From assembly GCA_963720695.1 (NCBI GenBank), contig CAVRGG010000001.1, positions 434,001 to 498,000 on the forward strand: DNA of 64,000 nucleotides. The letters are read 5' to 3'. The notes under the pieces are model-generated. The model was not told the DNA's origin, ran no database searches, and saw only the letters and a program-made list of their open reading frames with translations. Made by a program: the position numbers and the translations under genes. This document shows, piece by piece, positions 46,202 through 55,910 of the stretch. The stretch is from UBA668 sp963720695 (GTDB taxonomy: Bacteria; Actinomycetota; Acidimicrobiia; Acidimicrobiales; Ilumatobacteraceae). The first letter of the stretch is position 1, and each line of letters starts with the position of its first letter.

Positions 46202-47344
46202 ATGAGCTCCGTGCGCGTCGCCATTGCCGGGTCGTCCGGATCGATCGGGACCCAGACGCTCGACGTCGTGCGCGCCGAAGCCGGTCGCTACGAAGTGGTG
46301 GCGCTCGGCGTGGGCTCCTCGGTCGACGTGCTGATCGAGCAGGCCCTCGAGTTCCGACCGAAGGTCGTGGCCGTGGCCGACGCCGCCGGCCGTGCACGCG
46401 CCGCGGAGGCGCTCCCGTTCGCCGAAGTGGTGGCCGACCTCGCCGACCTGGCGGAGCCCGCCGACGTCGTCGTCAACGCGGTCGTCGGCTTCGCCGGCCT
46501 CGCGGTCACCGTGCGCACGCTCCAGGCCGGCAAGCGGCTGGCGCTGGCCAACAAGGAGAGCCTCATCGCCGCCGGCCCGGTGGTCCAGCCGCTGCGGGCC
46601 CTGCCCGGTGCCGAGATCGTGCCGGTGGACAGTGAGCACTGTGCCGTCCACCAGTGCCTGCGGTCATCCGCGTTCGCCGATCGCGAGGTGTCGCGCATCG
46701 TGCTCACCGCCAGCGGCGGCCCGTTCCGTGGAAGGACGGCCGAGCAACTCGCCGATGTCGGTGTCGACGAGGCGCTGGCGCACCCGACCTGGAAGATGGG
46801 GCCGAAGATCACCATCGATTCCAGCACCCTCATGAACAAGGGGCTCGAGGTCATCGAGGCGCACGAGCTGTTCGGCACGCCGTACGACCGCATCGAGGTC
46901 GTGGTCCACCCGCAGAGCATCGTCCACTCGATGGCGGAGTTCACCGACGGCAGCACGATCGCGCAGCTGAGCCTGCCCGACATGCGGCTGCCCATCGGCT
47001 ACGCGCTGGCGTATCCCGCTCGCATCGCCACTCCCTTCGGTCGCATCGACTGGGGAGCGCTCGGTCGGCTCGACTTCGAAGCGCCCGACCTGGTCACGTT
47101 CCGATGCCTGGCCCTCGCCTACGAGGCCGGGCGAGTGGGCAGCACCGCCCCCGCCTGGCTCAGCGCTGCCAACGAGGTCGCCGTGGAGGCGTTTCTCGCC
47201 GGTCGCCTGCGCTGGTCGCAGATCGCCGACGTCTGCGACGCCGCGCTCCAGCGGTACGAGCCCGGTGCCGATCACACTGTCAACGACATCATCGCCGCCG
47301 ACGCACGAGCCCGTGCGGTCGCCCAGGAGGTCCTTCCCGCATGA
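46202..47344 (+). CDS. dxr: 1-deoxy-D-xylulose 5-phosphate reductoisomerase
   Basis: 380 residues, intact. NADPH loop AIAGSSGSIGTQTLDVV, RLALANKESLIAAG, metal/substrate site VPVDSEHCAVHQCL, ASGGPFRGR, HPTWKMGPKITIDSSTLMNK, and a C-terminal helical domain. It makes MEP in the non-mevalonate isoprenoid pathway; ispG, a later step, lies two genes downstream. It overlaps the M50 protease gene (ATGA). Confidence 0.96.
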   Translation: MSSVRVAIAGSSGSIGTQTLDVVRAEAGRYEVVALGVGSSVDVLIEQALEFRPKVVAVADAAGRARAAEALPFAEVVADLADLAEPADVVVNAVVGFAGLAVTVRTLQAGKRLALANKESLIAAGPVVQPLRALPGAEIVPVDSEHCAVHQCLRSSAFADREVSRIVLTASGGPFRGRTAEQLADVGVDEALAHPTWKMGPKITIDSSTLMNKGLEVIEAHELFGTPYDRIEVVVHPQSIVHSMAEFTDGSTIAQLSLPDMRLPIGYALAYPARIATPFGRIDWGALGRLDFEAPDLVTFRCLALAYEAGRVGSTAPAWLSAANEVAVEAFLAGRLRWSQIADVCDAALQRYEPGADHTVNDIIAADARARAVAQEVLPA

Positions 47345-48591
47345 GTACCCGCATCGATCGTTTCAAGAACGAGATGGCGGCAGGTGGCTCGGTCACCGAG
47401 CAGCAGCCCGACGAGACGCCCTCCACCGTCACGAAGGTGGTCGGCATCGGCGCGTGGATCGCGCTGTTCGTCGTGCTGTTCTTCGTCAGCCCGTGGATGC
47501 TCGTGTTCGTGCTCGGCGTCCTCGTGTCGGTGTTCCTGCACGAGGCAGGGCACTTCTGGACCGCCCGTCGCAGCGGGATGAAGGTCACTCAGTTCTTCAT
47601 CGGCTTCGGTCCGCGGATCTGGAGCTTCCATCGAGACGGCATCGAGTACGGGCTTCGCGCCATCCCGCTCGGGGCGTTCGTGCGCATCATCGGGATGAAC
47701 AACCTCGACGAAGTGCCCGAGGAGGACGAGCCGTTCACCTACCGGCAGGCGAGCTTCCCGAAGCGGATGTGGGTCATCACCGCCGGCTCGGCGATGCACA
47801 TCATCATCGCGGTCGTCACCATCACGTGCGTGTATGCGTTCGCAGGGCGTTTCGAGGAGGCCGGAAAGGTCACGATCTACTCCGTGTCGGCCGATTCGCC
47901 GGCCGGCATCGCAGGACTTCAGCCCAACGACGTGATCCGAACGATCGACGGCACCGAGGTGAAGACGGCCGAGGCGTTCCGCACCGTGCTCGGCGACGCA
48001 CAGCCGGGTACCACCGTCAGCCTGGGCATCGAGCGGGCCGGCCAGGCGCTCACGCTGGACGCAACCCTGATCCAGTCGCCGTCGGCGCCCGAGGGCGTCG
48101 CCAAGGGCTTCCTCGGCGTCACCAGCGACTCGCGCGACCGCGTTCAGCAGTCATGGTCGGACGCCCTCACGCAGGGGCCACGCGACCTCGTCACCGGTGT
48201 CGGTCAGGCGACGGTCGGCATCGCCAAGGTCTTGAACCCGGTCAACGTGTTCGGTCACCTCACCGGCTCCAACACCGACCCGACGTCGCGTCCCACGACG
48301 CTCGTCGGCGCCACTCGCATCAGCCAGGACTTCGGCCAGAACGACGGTTGGGCCGGCCTGTTCAGCCTGCTCGCCGCGCTGAACGTCTCGGTCGCCGTGT
48401 TCAACATGTTCCCGCTGCTGCCGCTCGACGGCGGGCATGCGGCGATCGCGATCTACGAGCGGGCCCGGGAGCGCAACGGCAAGCGGTACTTCGCCGACGT
48501 CTCCAAGCTCATGCCGGTGGTCTCGATCACCATCGCGCTCCTCGGGTTCATGTTCTTCACGGGGCTGTACCTCGACACGGTGAAGGGCTGA
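47341..48591 (+). CDS. M50 site-2 metalloprotease (RseP/Rip1-like)
   Basis: 416 residues. Zinc motif HEAGH (residues 67-71) lies in the first core helix region and LPLDGGH (about 360-366) supplies the third ligand Asp363. A PDZ domain lies at about 190-265 (SPAGIAGLQPNDVIRTIDGT). Four or more membrane segments. It cleaves membrane-bound regulators such as anti-sigma factors after a first cut; a candidate client class is the Kelch membrane protein encoded at 19915. The dxr-protease-ispG order is typical of actinobacteria. Confidence 0.93.
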   Translation: MSTRIDRFKNEMAAGGSVTEQQPDETPSTVTKVVGIGAWIALFVVLFFVSPWMLVFVLGVLVSVFLHEAGHFWTARRSGMKVTQFFIGFGPRIWSFHRDGIEYGLRAIPLGAFVRIIGMNNLDEVPEEDEPFTYRQASFPKRMWVITAGSAMHIIIAVVTITCVYAFAGRFEEAGKVTIYSVSADSPAGIAGLQPNDVIRTIDGTEVKTAEAFRTVLGDAQPGTTVSLGIERAGQALTLDATLIQSPSAPEGVAKGFLGVTSDSRDRVQQSWSDALTQGPRDLVTGVGQATVGIAKVLNPVNVFGHLTGSNTDPTSRPTTLVGATRISQDFGQNDGWAGLFSLLAALNVSVAVFNMFPLLPLDGGHAAIAIYERARERNGKRYFADVSKLMPVVSITIALLGFMFFTGLYLDTVKG

Positions 48592-48628
48592 GCGCCGCGA
48601 GCGGTCCGCTCCCTGGCACACTTGAGAC

Positions 48629-49846
48629 GTGAGCTTCGAACGACGGTCCACGCGACAGATCCACGTCGGCAAGGTGCCCGTGGGCGGGGGAGCGCCCATC
48701 ACGGTGCAGTCGATGACGATCACCAAGACGGCCGACGTCGAGGGCACGCTGCAGCAGATCTACGCCCTCGCCGCCGCAGGGTGCGACATCGTGCGGTGCA
48801 CCTGCAACGAGGCGGAGGCCGCCGAGGGTCTGGCGCAGATCGTGCCCCGCTCGCCGATCCCGGTGATCGCCGACATCCACCACCAGTACAAGATGGCGCT
48901 CGCCGCGATGGAGGCGGGCGTGCACGGGCTTCGGCTGAACCCCGGCAACATCCGTCGACCCGAGCACATCAAGGCGGTGGCGTCGGAGGCGAAGGACCGC
49001 GGTCTGCCGATCCGCATCGGTGTCAACGGCGGATCGCTGGACCCGTCGCTCTACGAGAAGTACGGCGGTCTCACGGCCGCGGCGATGGTCGAGAGCGCGA
49101 TGCACGAGATCTCCTTCTTCGAGGAGGTCGACTTCCACGACTACAAGATCAGTGTGAAGGCCAGCAACGTGCCGCTGATGGTCGAGGCCTATCGGATGCT
49201 CAGCGAGGCCACCGATGCGCCGCTGCACCTCGGCGTCACCGAGGCCGGCCCGCCCCCTGCGGGCCTCGTGAAGGCGACGGCCGGCATCGCCACCCTGCTG
49301 CTCGAAGGCATCGGCGACACCATCCGCTACAGCCTCACCGCCGACCCGGTCGAGGAAGCTCGCGCCGGGCGGCAGCTCCTCGAAGCGCTGGGGCTGCGCG
49401 AGCGCAAGAACGTCGACCTGATCGCGTGCCCGTCGTGCGGGCGAGCGGAGGTCGACGTGATCGACGTGGCGAATCGTGCCATGCAGGCGTTCGGCGACCG
49501 GAAGCTGCCGCTGCAGGTGGCCGTGATGGGCTGCGTCGTCAACGGCCCCGGTGAGGCGCGCGAGGCGGACCTCGGCATCGCCGCCGGCAACAAGCGTGGC
49601 CACCTCTTCGTGAAGGGGCGCAACGTCGCCGTCGTCAAGGAGGAGGACATGGTCGATGCGCTGGTCGAGTGGGCCGAGTTCATCAACGAGCACGGCACCG
49701 ACGCTGCGATCGCCCGCGCCGACACGAAGCTCGCCGAACGGGAAGCCGCCAAGGATCGCGGTGCCCTCCTCGACGAGAAGGGACTCGACGCCAATCACTC
49801 CATGGAGAAGATCGTCGAGATCCGTCGCACCGTGAGCGGCGACTGA
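48629..49846 (+). CDS. ispG: (E)-4-hydroxy-3-methylbut-2-enyl-diphosphate synthase (flavodoxin/ferredoxin)
   Basis: 405 residues. TIM-barrel part: RQIHVGKVPVGGGAPITVQS, IADIHHQYKMALAAMEAGVH, LRLNPGNI. The [4Fe-4S] ligands are Cys267 and Cys270 (CPSCGRAE) and Cys302 (MGCVVNGPGEA), with the Glu ligand just after. It reduces MEcPP to HMBPP. GTG 48629 lies 6 nt after CACACT. The C-terminus is extended by about 30 charged residues. Confidence 0.96.
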   Translation: MSFERRSTRQIHVGKVPVGGGAPITVQSMTITKTADVEGTLQQIYALAAAGCDIVRCTCNEAEAAEGLAQIVPRSPIPVIADIHHQYKMALAAMEAGVHGLRLNPGNIRRPEHIKAVASEAKDRGLPIRIGVNGGSLDPSLYEKYGGLTAAAMVESAMHEISFFEEVDFHDYKISVKASNVPLMVEAYRMLSEATDAPLHLGVTEAGPPPAGLVKATAGIATLLLEGIGDTIRYSLTADPVEEARAGRQLLEALGLRERKNVDLIACPSCGRAEVDVIDVANRAMQAFGDRKLPLQVAVMGCVVNGPGEAREADLGIAAGNKRGHLFVKGRNVAVVKEEDMVDALVEWAEFINEHGTDAAIARADTKLAEREAAKDRGALLDEKGLDANHSMEKIVEIRRTVSGD

Positions 49847-49862
49847 CGCGACGGCCGGCCCC

Positions 49863-50621
49863 GTGACCCACCATTCGCCGCTGTTCGAGTTCGACCCCAC
49901 GGTCGATGCCGTCATCAATCCGTCGATCCACCGACCGCGTCTCGGGTTCCCTCGCCACGCGGTCATGTGCTGGTTCGGCAACGTCGTGCGCGACCGCACC
50001 GCCGGCATCGAACCGGTGCACCATGTTCCCTTCGAGCACGGCGATCATCCGATCTGCGTCATCGATCATCGTGGTATCCCGGTGGCGCTGGTCAGCCCTG
50101 GGGTCGGCGCGCCGGCGGCGGTCACATCGCTGGAGGTCACCATCTCCTTGGGGGCGACGCACCTCATCGGCTGTGGTGGCGCTGGCATCGTCCGGCCGGG
50201 CTTCGACGTGGGGCACGTGATCGTGCCGACCGGCGCGGTGCGCGACGAGGGCACGAGCTATCACTACGCACCGCCGGAGGCGGAAGTGGCACCCCATCCC
50301 CGAGCGCTGGCGGCGATCGACGACGTCCTCACGGAGGCCGGCGTCCCCCACGACCGTGGGCTGACGTGGACGACCGACGCGTTCTTCCGCGAGACCCCTG
50401 GCAAGGTCGCCCGCCGTCGCGAGCAGGGTTGCCTCGCGGTGGAGATGGAGGCGTCGGCCATGTTCGCCTGTGCGACGTTCCGTGGTGCGGTCTACGGGCA
50501 ACTGCTCTACGCCGGCGACGACGTGAGTGCGGCCGAGTGGGATCACCGCCACTGGGATCAGCAGACCGGCGCCCGCGATCGTCTCCTCGATCTCGCCCTC
50601 GACGCCGTCATCCGCCTCTGA
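49863..50621 (+). CDS. nucleoside phosphorylase (uridine phosphorylase/PNP-I family)
   Basis: 252 residues. NP-I family features: VALVSPGVGAPAAVTSLEVT (phosphate-binding), HLIGCGGAGIVRPGFDVGHV, VPTGAVRDEGTSYHYAPPEA and the catalytic VEMEASAMFACATFRG (Glu-Met-Glu of the ribose pocket). Substrate base cannot be fixed; uridine is favoured by the DEGTSYHY loop. GTG start 17 nt after ispG. It ends at a hairpin shared with the convergent manA. Confidence 0.85.
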   Translation: MTHHSPLFEFDPTVDAVINPSIHRPRLGFPRHAVMCWFGNVVRDRTAGIEPVHHVPFEHGDHPICVIDHRGIPVALVSPGVGAPAAVTSLEVTISLGATHLIGCGGAGIVRPGFDVGHVIVPTGAVRDEGTSYHYAPPEAEVAPHPRALAAIDDVLTEAGVPHDRGLTWTTDAFFRETPGKVARRREQGCLAVEMEASAMFACATFRGAVYGQLLYAGDDVSAAEWDHRHWDQQTGARDRLLDLALDAVIRL

Positions 50622-50657
50622 CCGCGCCCGCCCGCCTTTTCCGGTTCATCGACATGC

Positions 50658-50682
50658 CTGGAGGCAGAAATTCTGCCTCCAG
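50658..50682. terminator. 12-bp perfect hairpin between convergent genes, probable bidirectional terminator
   Basis: CTGGAGGCAGAA and its exact complement surround a single A. It sits between the nucleoside phosphorylase stop (50621) and the manA stop (50758). No strong T-tract on either side, so it may act by structure alone. Confidence 0.5.
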
Positions 50683-50757
50683 CGATGACACGAAGGGCAA
50701 GAGAGGCCGAGTCGGGGGAGGGTCGAGCCCTGGGGTCCGCGCGTCAGGTTCCGCGGG

Positions 50758-51804
50758 TCAGGGTTCGGCGACGGCGAAGACGGTGCTCGGGCCTTCGAGC
50801 ACGACGCTCTCGCCGGGAGCGAGGTACGCCGCTTCGCCGTGGTGGAGCGGGCCGGCATCGCCATCCGTGCACAGCAGCAGCGCTCGGGAAGGCGCGGTGT
50901 AGGGCAGGGCGCCGGACACATCGAGCCGGTCGAGCACGAACGGGGCACCAGGGGCGTGGTAGCGCCAGCGATCGGGGCTCATCTCGGTGGCGCGTACGAC
51001 CGGGTCCGCCAGCGGTTCGAACTGGAGCACGCGGAGCAACTCGTCGATGTCGACGTGCTTGGCGGTGAGGCCGCCTCGCACCACGTTGTCGCTGGCGCCC
51101 ATCACCTCGACGCCGACCCCGTGGAGATACGCGTGCAGGGTGCCAGGACCCAGGAACAGCGCCTCGCCCGGCTGCAGGAGCACGCGGTTGAGGAACAGGG
51201 TGACCACCACGCTGGGGTCTCCGGGATAGAGCCGATCGAGGCGGGTGACGAGCTCGGCATGCGGGGTGGGATGGCCGGCGCACGCCCGCACGACCGGTGC
51301 GGCATCGATGTGGCGCCGGTAGAGACCGGTGATCGCCGCCTCGAGGCCCGACTGACGCAGGTGCACGGCGAGTTCGTCGGCTCCGATCGAGTGCAGCAAC
51401 GCCTCGGTGTCGCCGAGCGGGCGGAACCCGCACAGCGCCTCGAACGGCGACAGCGCGCACACCATCTCCGGCTTGGCGGATGCATCGCGATACACCCGCC
51501 TGGGATCGCGCTCGGCGATGCCTGCTGCGTTCTCTCGGGCGAATCCGGCAGCGGCGGTCGCGGTGTCGGGATGGACCTGCAGCGACAGCGGCTGCTGTGC
51601 AGCGAGCAGCTTGAGGAGGAACGGGAGCTCCCCGGCGACCTCGACGAGCGGTTGCCCGCCGACGACGACGGCAGGTCCGCCCGGATGGGTCCCCAGCCAC
51701 CACTCGGCCCACGGTCGGCCGTCTGCCGCCTGGCCCAGGATCCGGGGAATGGCGACCGGATCGCCCCACGCGTAGTGCTGCACGACGCCGCGGAGTGGGC
51801 GCAT
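50758..51804 (-). CDS. manA: mannose-6-phosphate isomerase, class I
   Basis: 348 residues. Zinc-site motifs: PLSLQVHPDTATAAAGFARE (Gln/His), AKPEMVCALSPFEALCGF (Glu) and FLGPGTLHAYLHGVGVEVMG (His). The start is MRPLRGVVQHYAWGD, the usual N-terminus. It converts fructose-6-P to mannose-6-P for GDP-mannose and cell-wall glycans. It follows nucS by 2 nt, so the two are co-transcribed. Confidence 0.92.
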   Translation of the reverse strand: MRPLRGVVQHYAWGDPVAIPRILGQAADGRPWAEWWLGTHPGGPAVVVGGQPLVEVAGELPFLLKLLAAQQPLSLQVHPDTATAAAGFARENAAGIAERDPRRVYRDASAKPEMVCALSPFEALCGFRPLGDTEALLHSIGADELAVHLRQSGLEAAITGLYRRHIDAAPVVRACAGHPTPHAELVTRLDRLYPGDPSVVVTLFLNRVLLQPGEALFLGPGTLHAYLHGVGVEVMGASDNVVRGGLTAKHVDIDELLRVLQFEPLADPVVRATEMSPDRWRYHAPGAPFVLDRLDVSGALPYTAPSRALLLCTDGDAGPLHHGEAAYLAPGESVVLEGPSTVFAVAEP

Positions 51805-51806
51805 GG

Positions 51807-52466
51807 TCAGAACAGCCTCAGGTCGTCGGGACGCATGCCGCGCAGCTCGTCGTAATCGACCTCGACCACACGAAATCCACGGGCCTCTGCGAGCACTCGC
51901 GCCTGGGGCTTCACGCTCTGGGCGACGAAGACGCCACGGACGACACCGAGCGACGAGTCCAGGTGGAGCCGCTCGATGTAGCGCGCCAGCTGCTCGACGC
52001 CGTCGATGTCGCCTCGCCGCTTGACCTCGATCGCGACGACCTGCCCCGCGCCGTCGCGACACACCAGGTCGATGGGTCCGATCGCCGTCGGGTACTCGCG
52101 GCGAACCAGTGTCAGCCCGTCTTCGATCGCATGCGGTGAGGCGGCGAGCAGCTCTTGCAGGTGCGCCTCCACGCCGTCCTTCTGCAGGCCGGGGTCGTCG
52201 CCGAACTCGTGGCTGGCCTCGGTGAGCACCTCCAGGAGTCGGATCGTGAGCTCCTCGCCCTTCGGATTGACCACCGTCCAATGGTCACCGTGGTCGGTCA
52301 GCGTGTTCGGTGCGTTCATCCAGTTGAGGGGCTTGTACGCGCCACCGTCGGCGTGGATCGCGACGCAGCCGTCGGCCTTCACCATGATCAGACGCACGGC
52401 CTCGGGCAGATGGGCGTCGAGCCGACCTCGATAGTCGACAGTGCAGCGGGCAACGACGAGACGCAC
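51807..52466 (-). CDS. nucS: endonuclease NucS (EndoMS), non-canonical mismatch repair
   Basis: 219 residues. N-terminal DNA-binding beta domain (RLVVARCTVDYRGRLDAHLP, CVAIHADGGAYKPLNWMNAP) and C-terminal nuclease core with AIGPIDLVCRDGAGQVVAIE-VKRRG (Asp ... Glu-x-Lys). Actinobacterial NucS cuts mismatched DNA and replaces MutS/MutL. GTG 52464-52466 lies 8 nt after TAGGGT (52475-52480), suggesting a leaderless nucS-manA transcript. Confidence 0.95.
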   Translation of the reverse strand: MRLVVARCTVDYRGRLDAHLPEAVRLIMVKADGCVAIHADGGAYKPLNWMNAPNTLTDHGDHWTVVNPKGEELTIRLLEVLTEASHEFGDDPGLQKDGVEAHLQELLAASPHAIEDGLTLVRREYPTAIGPIDLVCRDGAGQVVAIEVKRRGDIDGVEQLARYIERLHLDSSLGVVRGVFVAQSVKPQARVLAEARGFRVVEVDYDELRGMRPDDLRLF

Positions 52467-52490
52467 GGAGATCGACCCTAGTCAGCGTGT

Positions 52491-54083
52491 TCAGCGGCCG
52501 ACATGATCCCGCATGCGCTTCTGGATCAGCTCGCGCCGAGCCTGCAGCTCGCGGTAGGTGAGGCTGTCGGTCGAGGGATCGACGCCGAAGCCGGCCTTCA
52601 CACCGTCCATGTTGAGGGCCACGGCCGTGTGGTCGATGCCCAGCTCACGCCCGAGTCGCTCGCCGTGACGTTCGGCGAACATCAGCGAGATCTTCCCGAT
52701 CTCGGCGAGCAGGTCGAGGTCGGGCGCGAGCCGGGCCATCGCCCCGTCGAGGAAGACCATGTTCTTCACGTACAACATCAGCTCCTTGGGGAGCTTGGCG
52801 CCGTACCCGAGCAGCGCCTTGACGACGCGCTGCACCTCGGCGACGAGCTCCTCCCCGCTGAGCGTGGTGGGGTCGATCGGGTCCTGGTCCAGCCGCAGAT
52901 CGCGGATGACGGCGTCGAGGTCGGTGTCGGCCGGAAGCGCGCCGAGGTCGCGCATCGCCGCCATCTGGCCCTTCACGTCGTTGGTGGTCGCGCCGAGCAT
53001 CATCCGCAGGAACGCCAGGCGGCGCTCGTCGGACAGGCGGCCGACGATCCCGAAGTCGAGCAGCGCCGTGCGGCCGTCGGGGAGCACGAACAGGTTGCCG
53101 CCGTGGAGGTCGCCGTGGAACACGCCGTAGACCATCGCGCCCTCCATCAGCGCGACCATCGCCGTGCGCACCACCGCTTCGGTGTCGATTCCTGCGTCCT
53201 TCATGCCGACCACGTCGTCGAAGTTGAAGCCGCTGACCCGCTGCATCACCAGGACCCGCCGGGTGACGAGGGTGGGGTGCGGGCGCGGGACCACGTAGCC
53301 GTGGTTGCCGAGCTCGTGCAACATGGCGGCGACGTCGATCATGTTCGCCGCCTCCATCCGGAAGTCGAGCTCTTCGACGATGGTCTCCGCGAACAACTCC
53401 ACGAGAGCGGGAGGGTTGGCGAGCGACGCGATCGGGATGCGGCCCACGAGGAACGGTGCGAGCCATGCCATGACGCGAAGGTCCTTGTGGACGAGGGCCG
53501 ACACGGCGGGACGCTGGACCTTGACGACGACTTCCTCGCCGGTGCACAGGGTGGCGGCGTGCACCTGGGCGATCGACGCGGCCGCGAGCGGGGTGGGATC
53601 GAAGAAGGAGAACACGTCCTCGAGCCGTGCGCCGAGGTCGCCCTCGACCACGGTACGCACGACCGAGAACGGCTCGGCAGGCACCTGGTCGCGACACTTC
53701 TTGAACTCGCCGACCAGTTCGGCCGGGAACAGGCCTTCGCCGCTGGAGATGATCTGGCCGAGCTTGATGTAGGTCGGCCCGAGTTGCTCGGCTGCTCGCC
53801 GCAGACGCGCCGAGATGTCGGCGCGGCTCGCCTCCACCGTGGTGAACCTGCCGCGACGCTTCCCCACGAGCCACGGCACCACGGCGCTCGACAGGACCCG
53901 CACGACCCGCACCACTCGACCGCCTGGTGGGACGCGGCCGGGCCGGGTGAGACGGGGCACCTCGGCCTGCGCAGCGGACCTCAGATGATCGGCGAGTGAC
54001 AACCAGCGGATCTCGTCGCGTCGGAGCGTCCAGGGGCCGTCTTCGGTGAATGCGGCCCACTTGCGGTCGTCCAGCACGCTCAT
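52491..54083 (-). CDS. ABC1/UbiB-family atypical kinase
   Basis: 530 residues. The family's Lys-x-Gly-Gln motif is in TYIKLGQIISSGEGLFP; the Ala-rich loop is PLAAASIAQVHAA; then EEVVVKVQRP (Lys), the catalytic VFHGDLHGGNLFV and metal-binding ALLDFGIVG. These proteins act in lipid or quinone metabolism; in actinobacteria the target, possibly menaquinone-related, is not known. The start MSVLDDRKWAAFTEDGP has a short AGGG site. The C-terminal 80 residues are charged and helical. Confidence 0.88.
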   Translation of the reverse strand: MSVLDDRKWAAFTEDGPWTLRRDEIRWLSLADHLRSAAQAEVPRLTRPGRVPPGGRVVRVVRVLSSAVVPWLVGKRRGRFTTVEASRADISARLRRAAEQLGPTYIKLGQIISSGEGLFPAELVGEFKKCRDQVPAEPFSVVRTVVEGDLGARLEDVFSFFDPTPLAAASIAQVHAATLCTGEEVVVKVQRPAVSALVHKDLRVMAWLAPFLVGRIPIASLANPPALVELFAETIVEELDFRMEAANMIDVAAMLHELGNHGYVVPRPHPTLVTRRVLVMQRVSGFNFDDVVGMKDAGIDTEAVVRTAMVALMEGAMVYGVFHGDLHGGNLFVLPDGRTALLDFGIVGRLSDERRLAFLRMMLGATTNDVKGQMAAMRDLGALPADTDLDAVIRDLRLDQDPIDPTTLSGEELVAEVQRVVKALLGYGAKLPKELMLYVKNMVFLDGAMARLAPDLDLLAEIGKISLMFAERHGERLGRELGIDHTAVALNMDGVKAGFGVDPSTDSLTYRELQARRELIQKRMRDHVGR

Positions 54084-54189
54084 CCCTGCATGATCGCAGC
54101 CAATTCAGCGAACTGCCACGCGAGCCCTGGTGTTCCCGGGCACGTTGCGTGGCTATCATCCGCCCACCGGCGACGTCTTGGGGGACCTC

Positions 54190-55857
54190 ATGGGTGACAA
54201 GTACTACGTGACCGACACCGACCTGTCCGCACGCTTCCCGATCTACACCAGGGCGAACGTGGGGGAGGTGTTCCCCGATCCGGTGACGCCACTCACCAGC
54301 GACACGGCGTTGTTCGCCGCGGAGCTCGGATGGCGCGACGCGTGGGTCCGAATGGGGGCCTTCGACGCTGATGAGTTCCCGGAGGACATCTTCTGTCAGC
54401 TCGGCGTGCAGGGCGGCTACTGCTACCTCAACGCGTCGCTGATCCGACTCTTCGGCGAACGGGCGCCGGGTCTGAGCTGGCAGATGATGGACGAGCAGTT
54501 CTTCGGCGCGCAACCCGGCATTCCGCCCTACGAGGAGATGGACGGCGACGTGCGGCCGGACCTCGCCGAGAAGATCGGCGCGACGTTCGGATGGGCGCTC
54601 GCCCAGCACAGCCTCGGAGCGCTCGAGGAACTGACCAGCGACCGCCTCGAGACCAAGGCCCTGCGAGATCAGCGACCCGACGTGGCGACGCTGACCAACG
54701 AACAACTCTGGCAGCGCTTCCTGGACATGGTGCCTGTGCACCGGCGGATGTTCGCCCAGCACCTGTACACGACCTACCTGGCGACGGTCCCGGTCGGCAT
54801 CATCAGCGCGGTCGCCACCGCAGTCGGTCGGCCGGACCTCGTGATGCCCATCATCTCCGGGATCGGCGAGGTGGACTCCGCCGAGCCCAGTCACGCGATG
54901 TGGGCACTGTCACGACTGGACCCCGACTCCGCCGAGTTCGCCGAGGGCTTTGCGGCGTTCCTGTACGAGTACGGCAGTCGTGGGCCGAACGAATGGGAGT
55001 CCCGGTCACCATCGTGGGAGACGCGGCCGGCCCTCGCACTGTCCGCGATCGATCGCATGCGTCACGCGCCGGACTCGGCCAACCCCGCTGGACACCACGC
55101 CGAGCGGGCAGCCGAACGGGCGACGGCCTCGGCCGACCTGTTGGCGATGGTCGCCGCCGATCCCGACACTCACGGCCAACTCGCCGCAGCCATCGCCTGC
55201 TCGGCCGCATGGTTGCCGGGACGGGAGCGGACCAAGACCAACAACATCCGCGTCATCCACGAGATGCGCATCGCGATGCGCGAGGTGGGGCGCCGGATGG
55301 TCGAGGTCGGGGCATTCGACGAGATCGAGGACTTCGGTTTCGTCCGTCAGGCCGAGATCGAGCAACTGTTCGCCGACCCGATGTCGCTCGCATCCACGGT
55401 GCGAGCGCGTCGTGCGGAGTACATGCAACTCGAGCAGCTGGAGCCACCCTTCGTGTTCGTCGGCCGAACCGACGGCCCCGACACGTGGGAGCGCCGCGAC
55501 GCCGTCGCATCCAACCGGCTCGGAGCCGGCGAGGTCATGGCCGGTATGCCGGGCTGCCCAGGTCAGGCGGAGGGCATCGCCCGCGTGATCCTCGACAGCA
55601 ACGACCCGTTCGCGCTGGAACCCGGCGACATCCTCGTCGCCCCGATCACCGATCCGTCGTGGACGCCACTGTTCGTGCCGGCAGCAGGAGTGGTCGTCGA
55701 CGTCGGTGCCCCGCTGAGCCACGCCATCATCGTCTCGCGCGAGTTGGGCATCCCGTGCGTCATCAGCGCGACCGGGGCGACCCGACGAATTCCGAACGGC
55801 GCACGGATCCGCGTCGACGGCAGCACCGGCGTCGTCACCATTCTCGAACTGCCCTAG
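54190..55857 (+). CDS. PEP-utilising enzyme mobile (swivelling) domain protein, lacks ATP-grasp
   Basis: 555 residues. The C-terminal 90 residues are a PEP-utilising mobile domain with the phospho-histidine site VGAPLSHAIIVSRELGIPCV (His511). The preceding 460 residues are mostly helical (WRDAWVRMGAFDADEFPEDI, NNIRVIHEMRIAMREVGRRM) and resemble the PEP/pyruvate-binding linker region of rifampicin phosphotransferase-like proteins, but no ATP-grasp domain is present here or next to it. ATG 54190 follows GGGGGA. The reaction is unknown; it would need a partner to charge the His. Confidence 0.7.
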   Translation: MGDKYYVTDTDLSARFPIYTRANVGEVFPDPVTPLTSDTALFAAELGWRDAWVRMGAFDADEFPEDIFCQLGVQGGYCYLNASLIRLFGERAPGLSWQMMDEQFFGAQPGIPPYEEMDGDVRPDLAEKIGATFGWALAQHSLGALEELTSDRLETKALRDQRPDVATLTNEQLWQRFLDMVPVHRRMFAQHLYTTYLATVPVGIISAVATAVGRPDLVMPIISGIGEVDSAEPSHAMWALSRLDPDSAEFAEGFAAFLYEYGSRGPNEWESRSPSWETRPALALSAIDRMRHAPDSANPAGHHAERAAERATASADLLAMVAADPDTHGQLAAAIACSAAWLPGRERTKTNNIRVIHEMRIAMREVGRRMVEVGAFDEIEDFGFVRQAEIEQLFADPMSLASTVRARRAEYMQLEQLEPPFVFVGRTDGPDTWERRDAVASNRLGAGEVMAGMPGCPGQAEGIARVILDSNDPFALEPGDILVAPITDPSWTPLFVPAAGVVVDVGAPLSHAIIVSRELGIPCVISATGATRRIPNGARIRVDGSTGVVTILELP

Positions 55858-55910
55858 TCGCGCGTCCCGACTCGGAGTCGACGAAGGGCGCTGGATACGG
55901 TCACCCTCCA

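Noticed and set aside
54591..55910. Possible N-terminal extension of the MFS protein into the PEP-domain gene
   Set aside because: The frame is open by chance; the transporter starts at GTG 55911 with a normal N-terminus and an upstream TACGGT.
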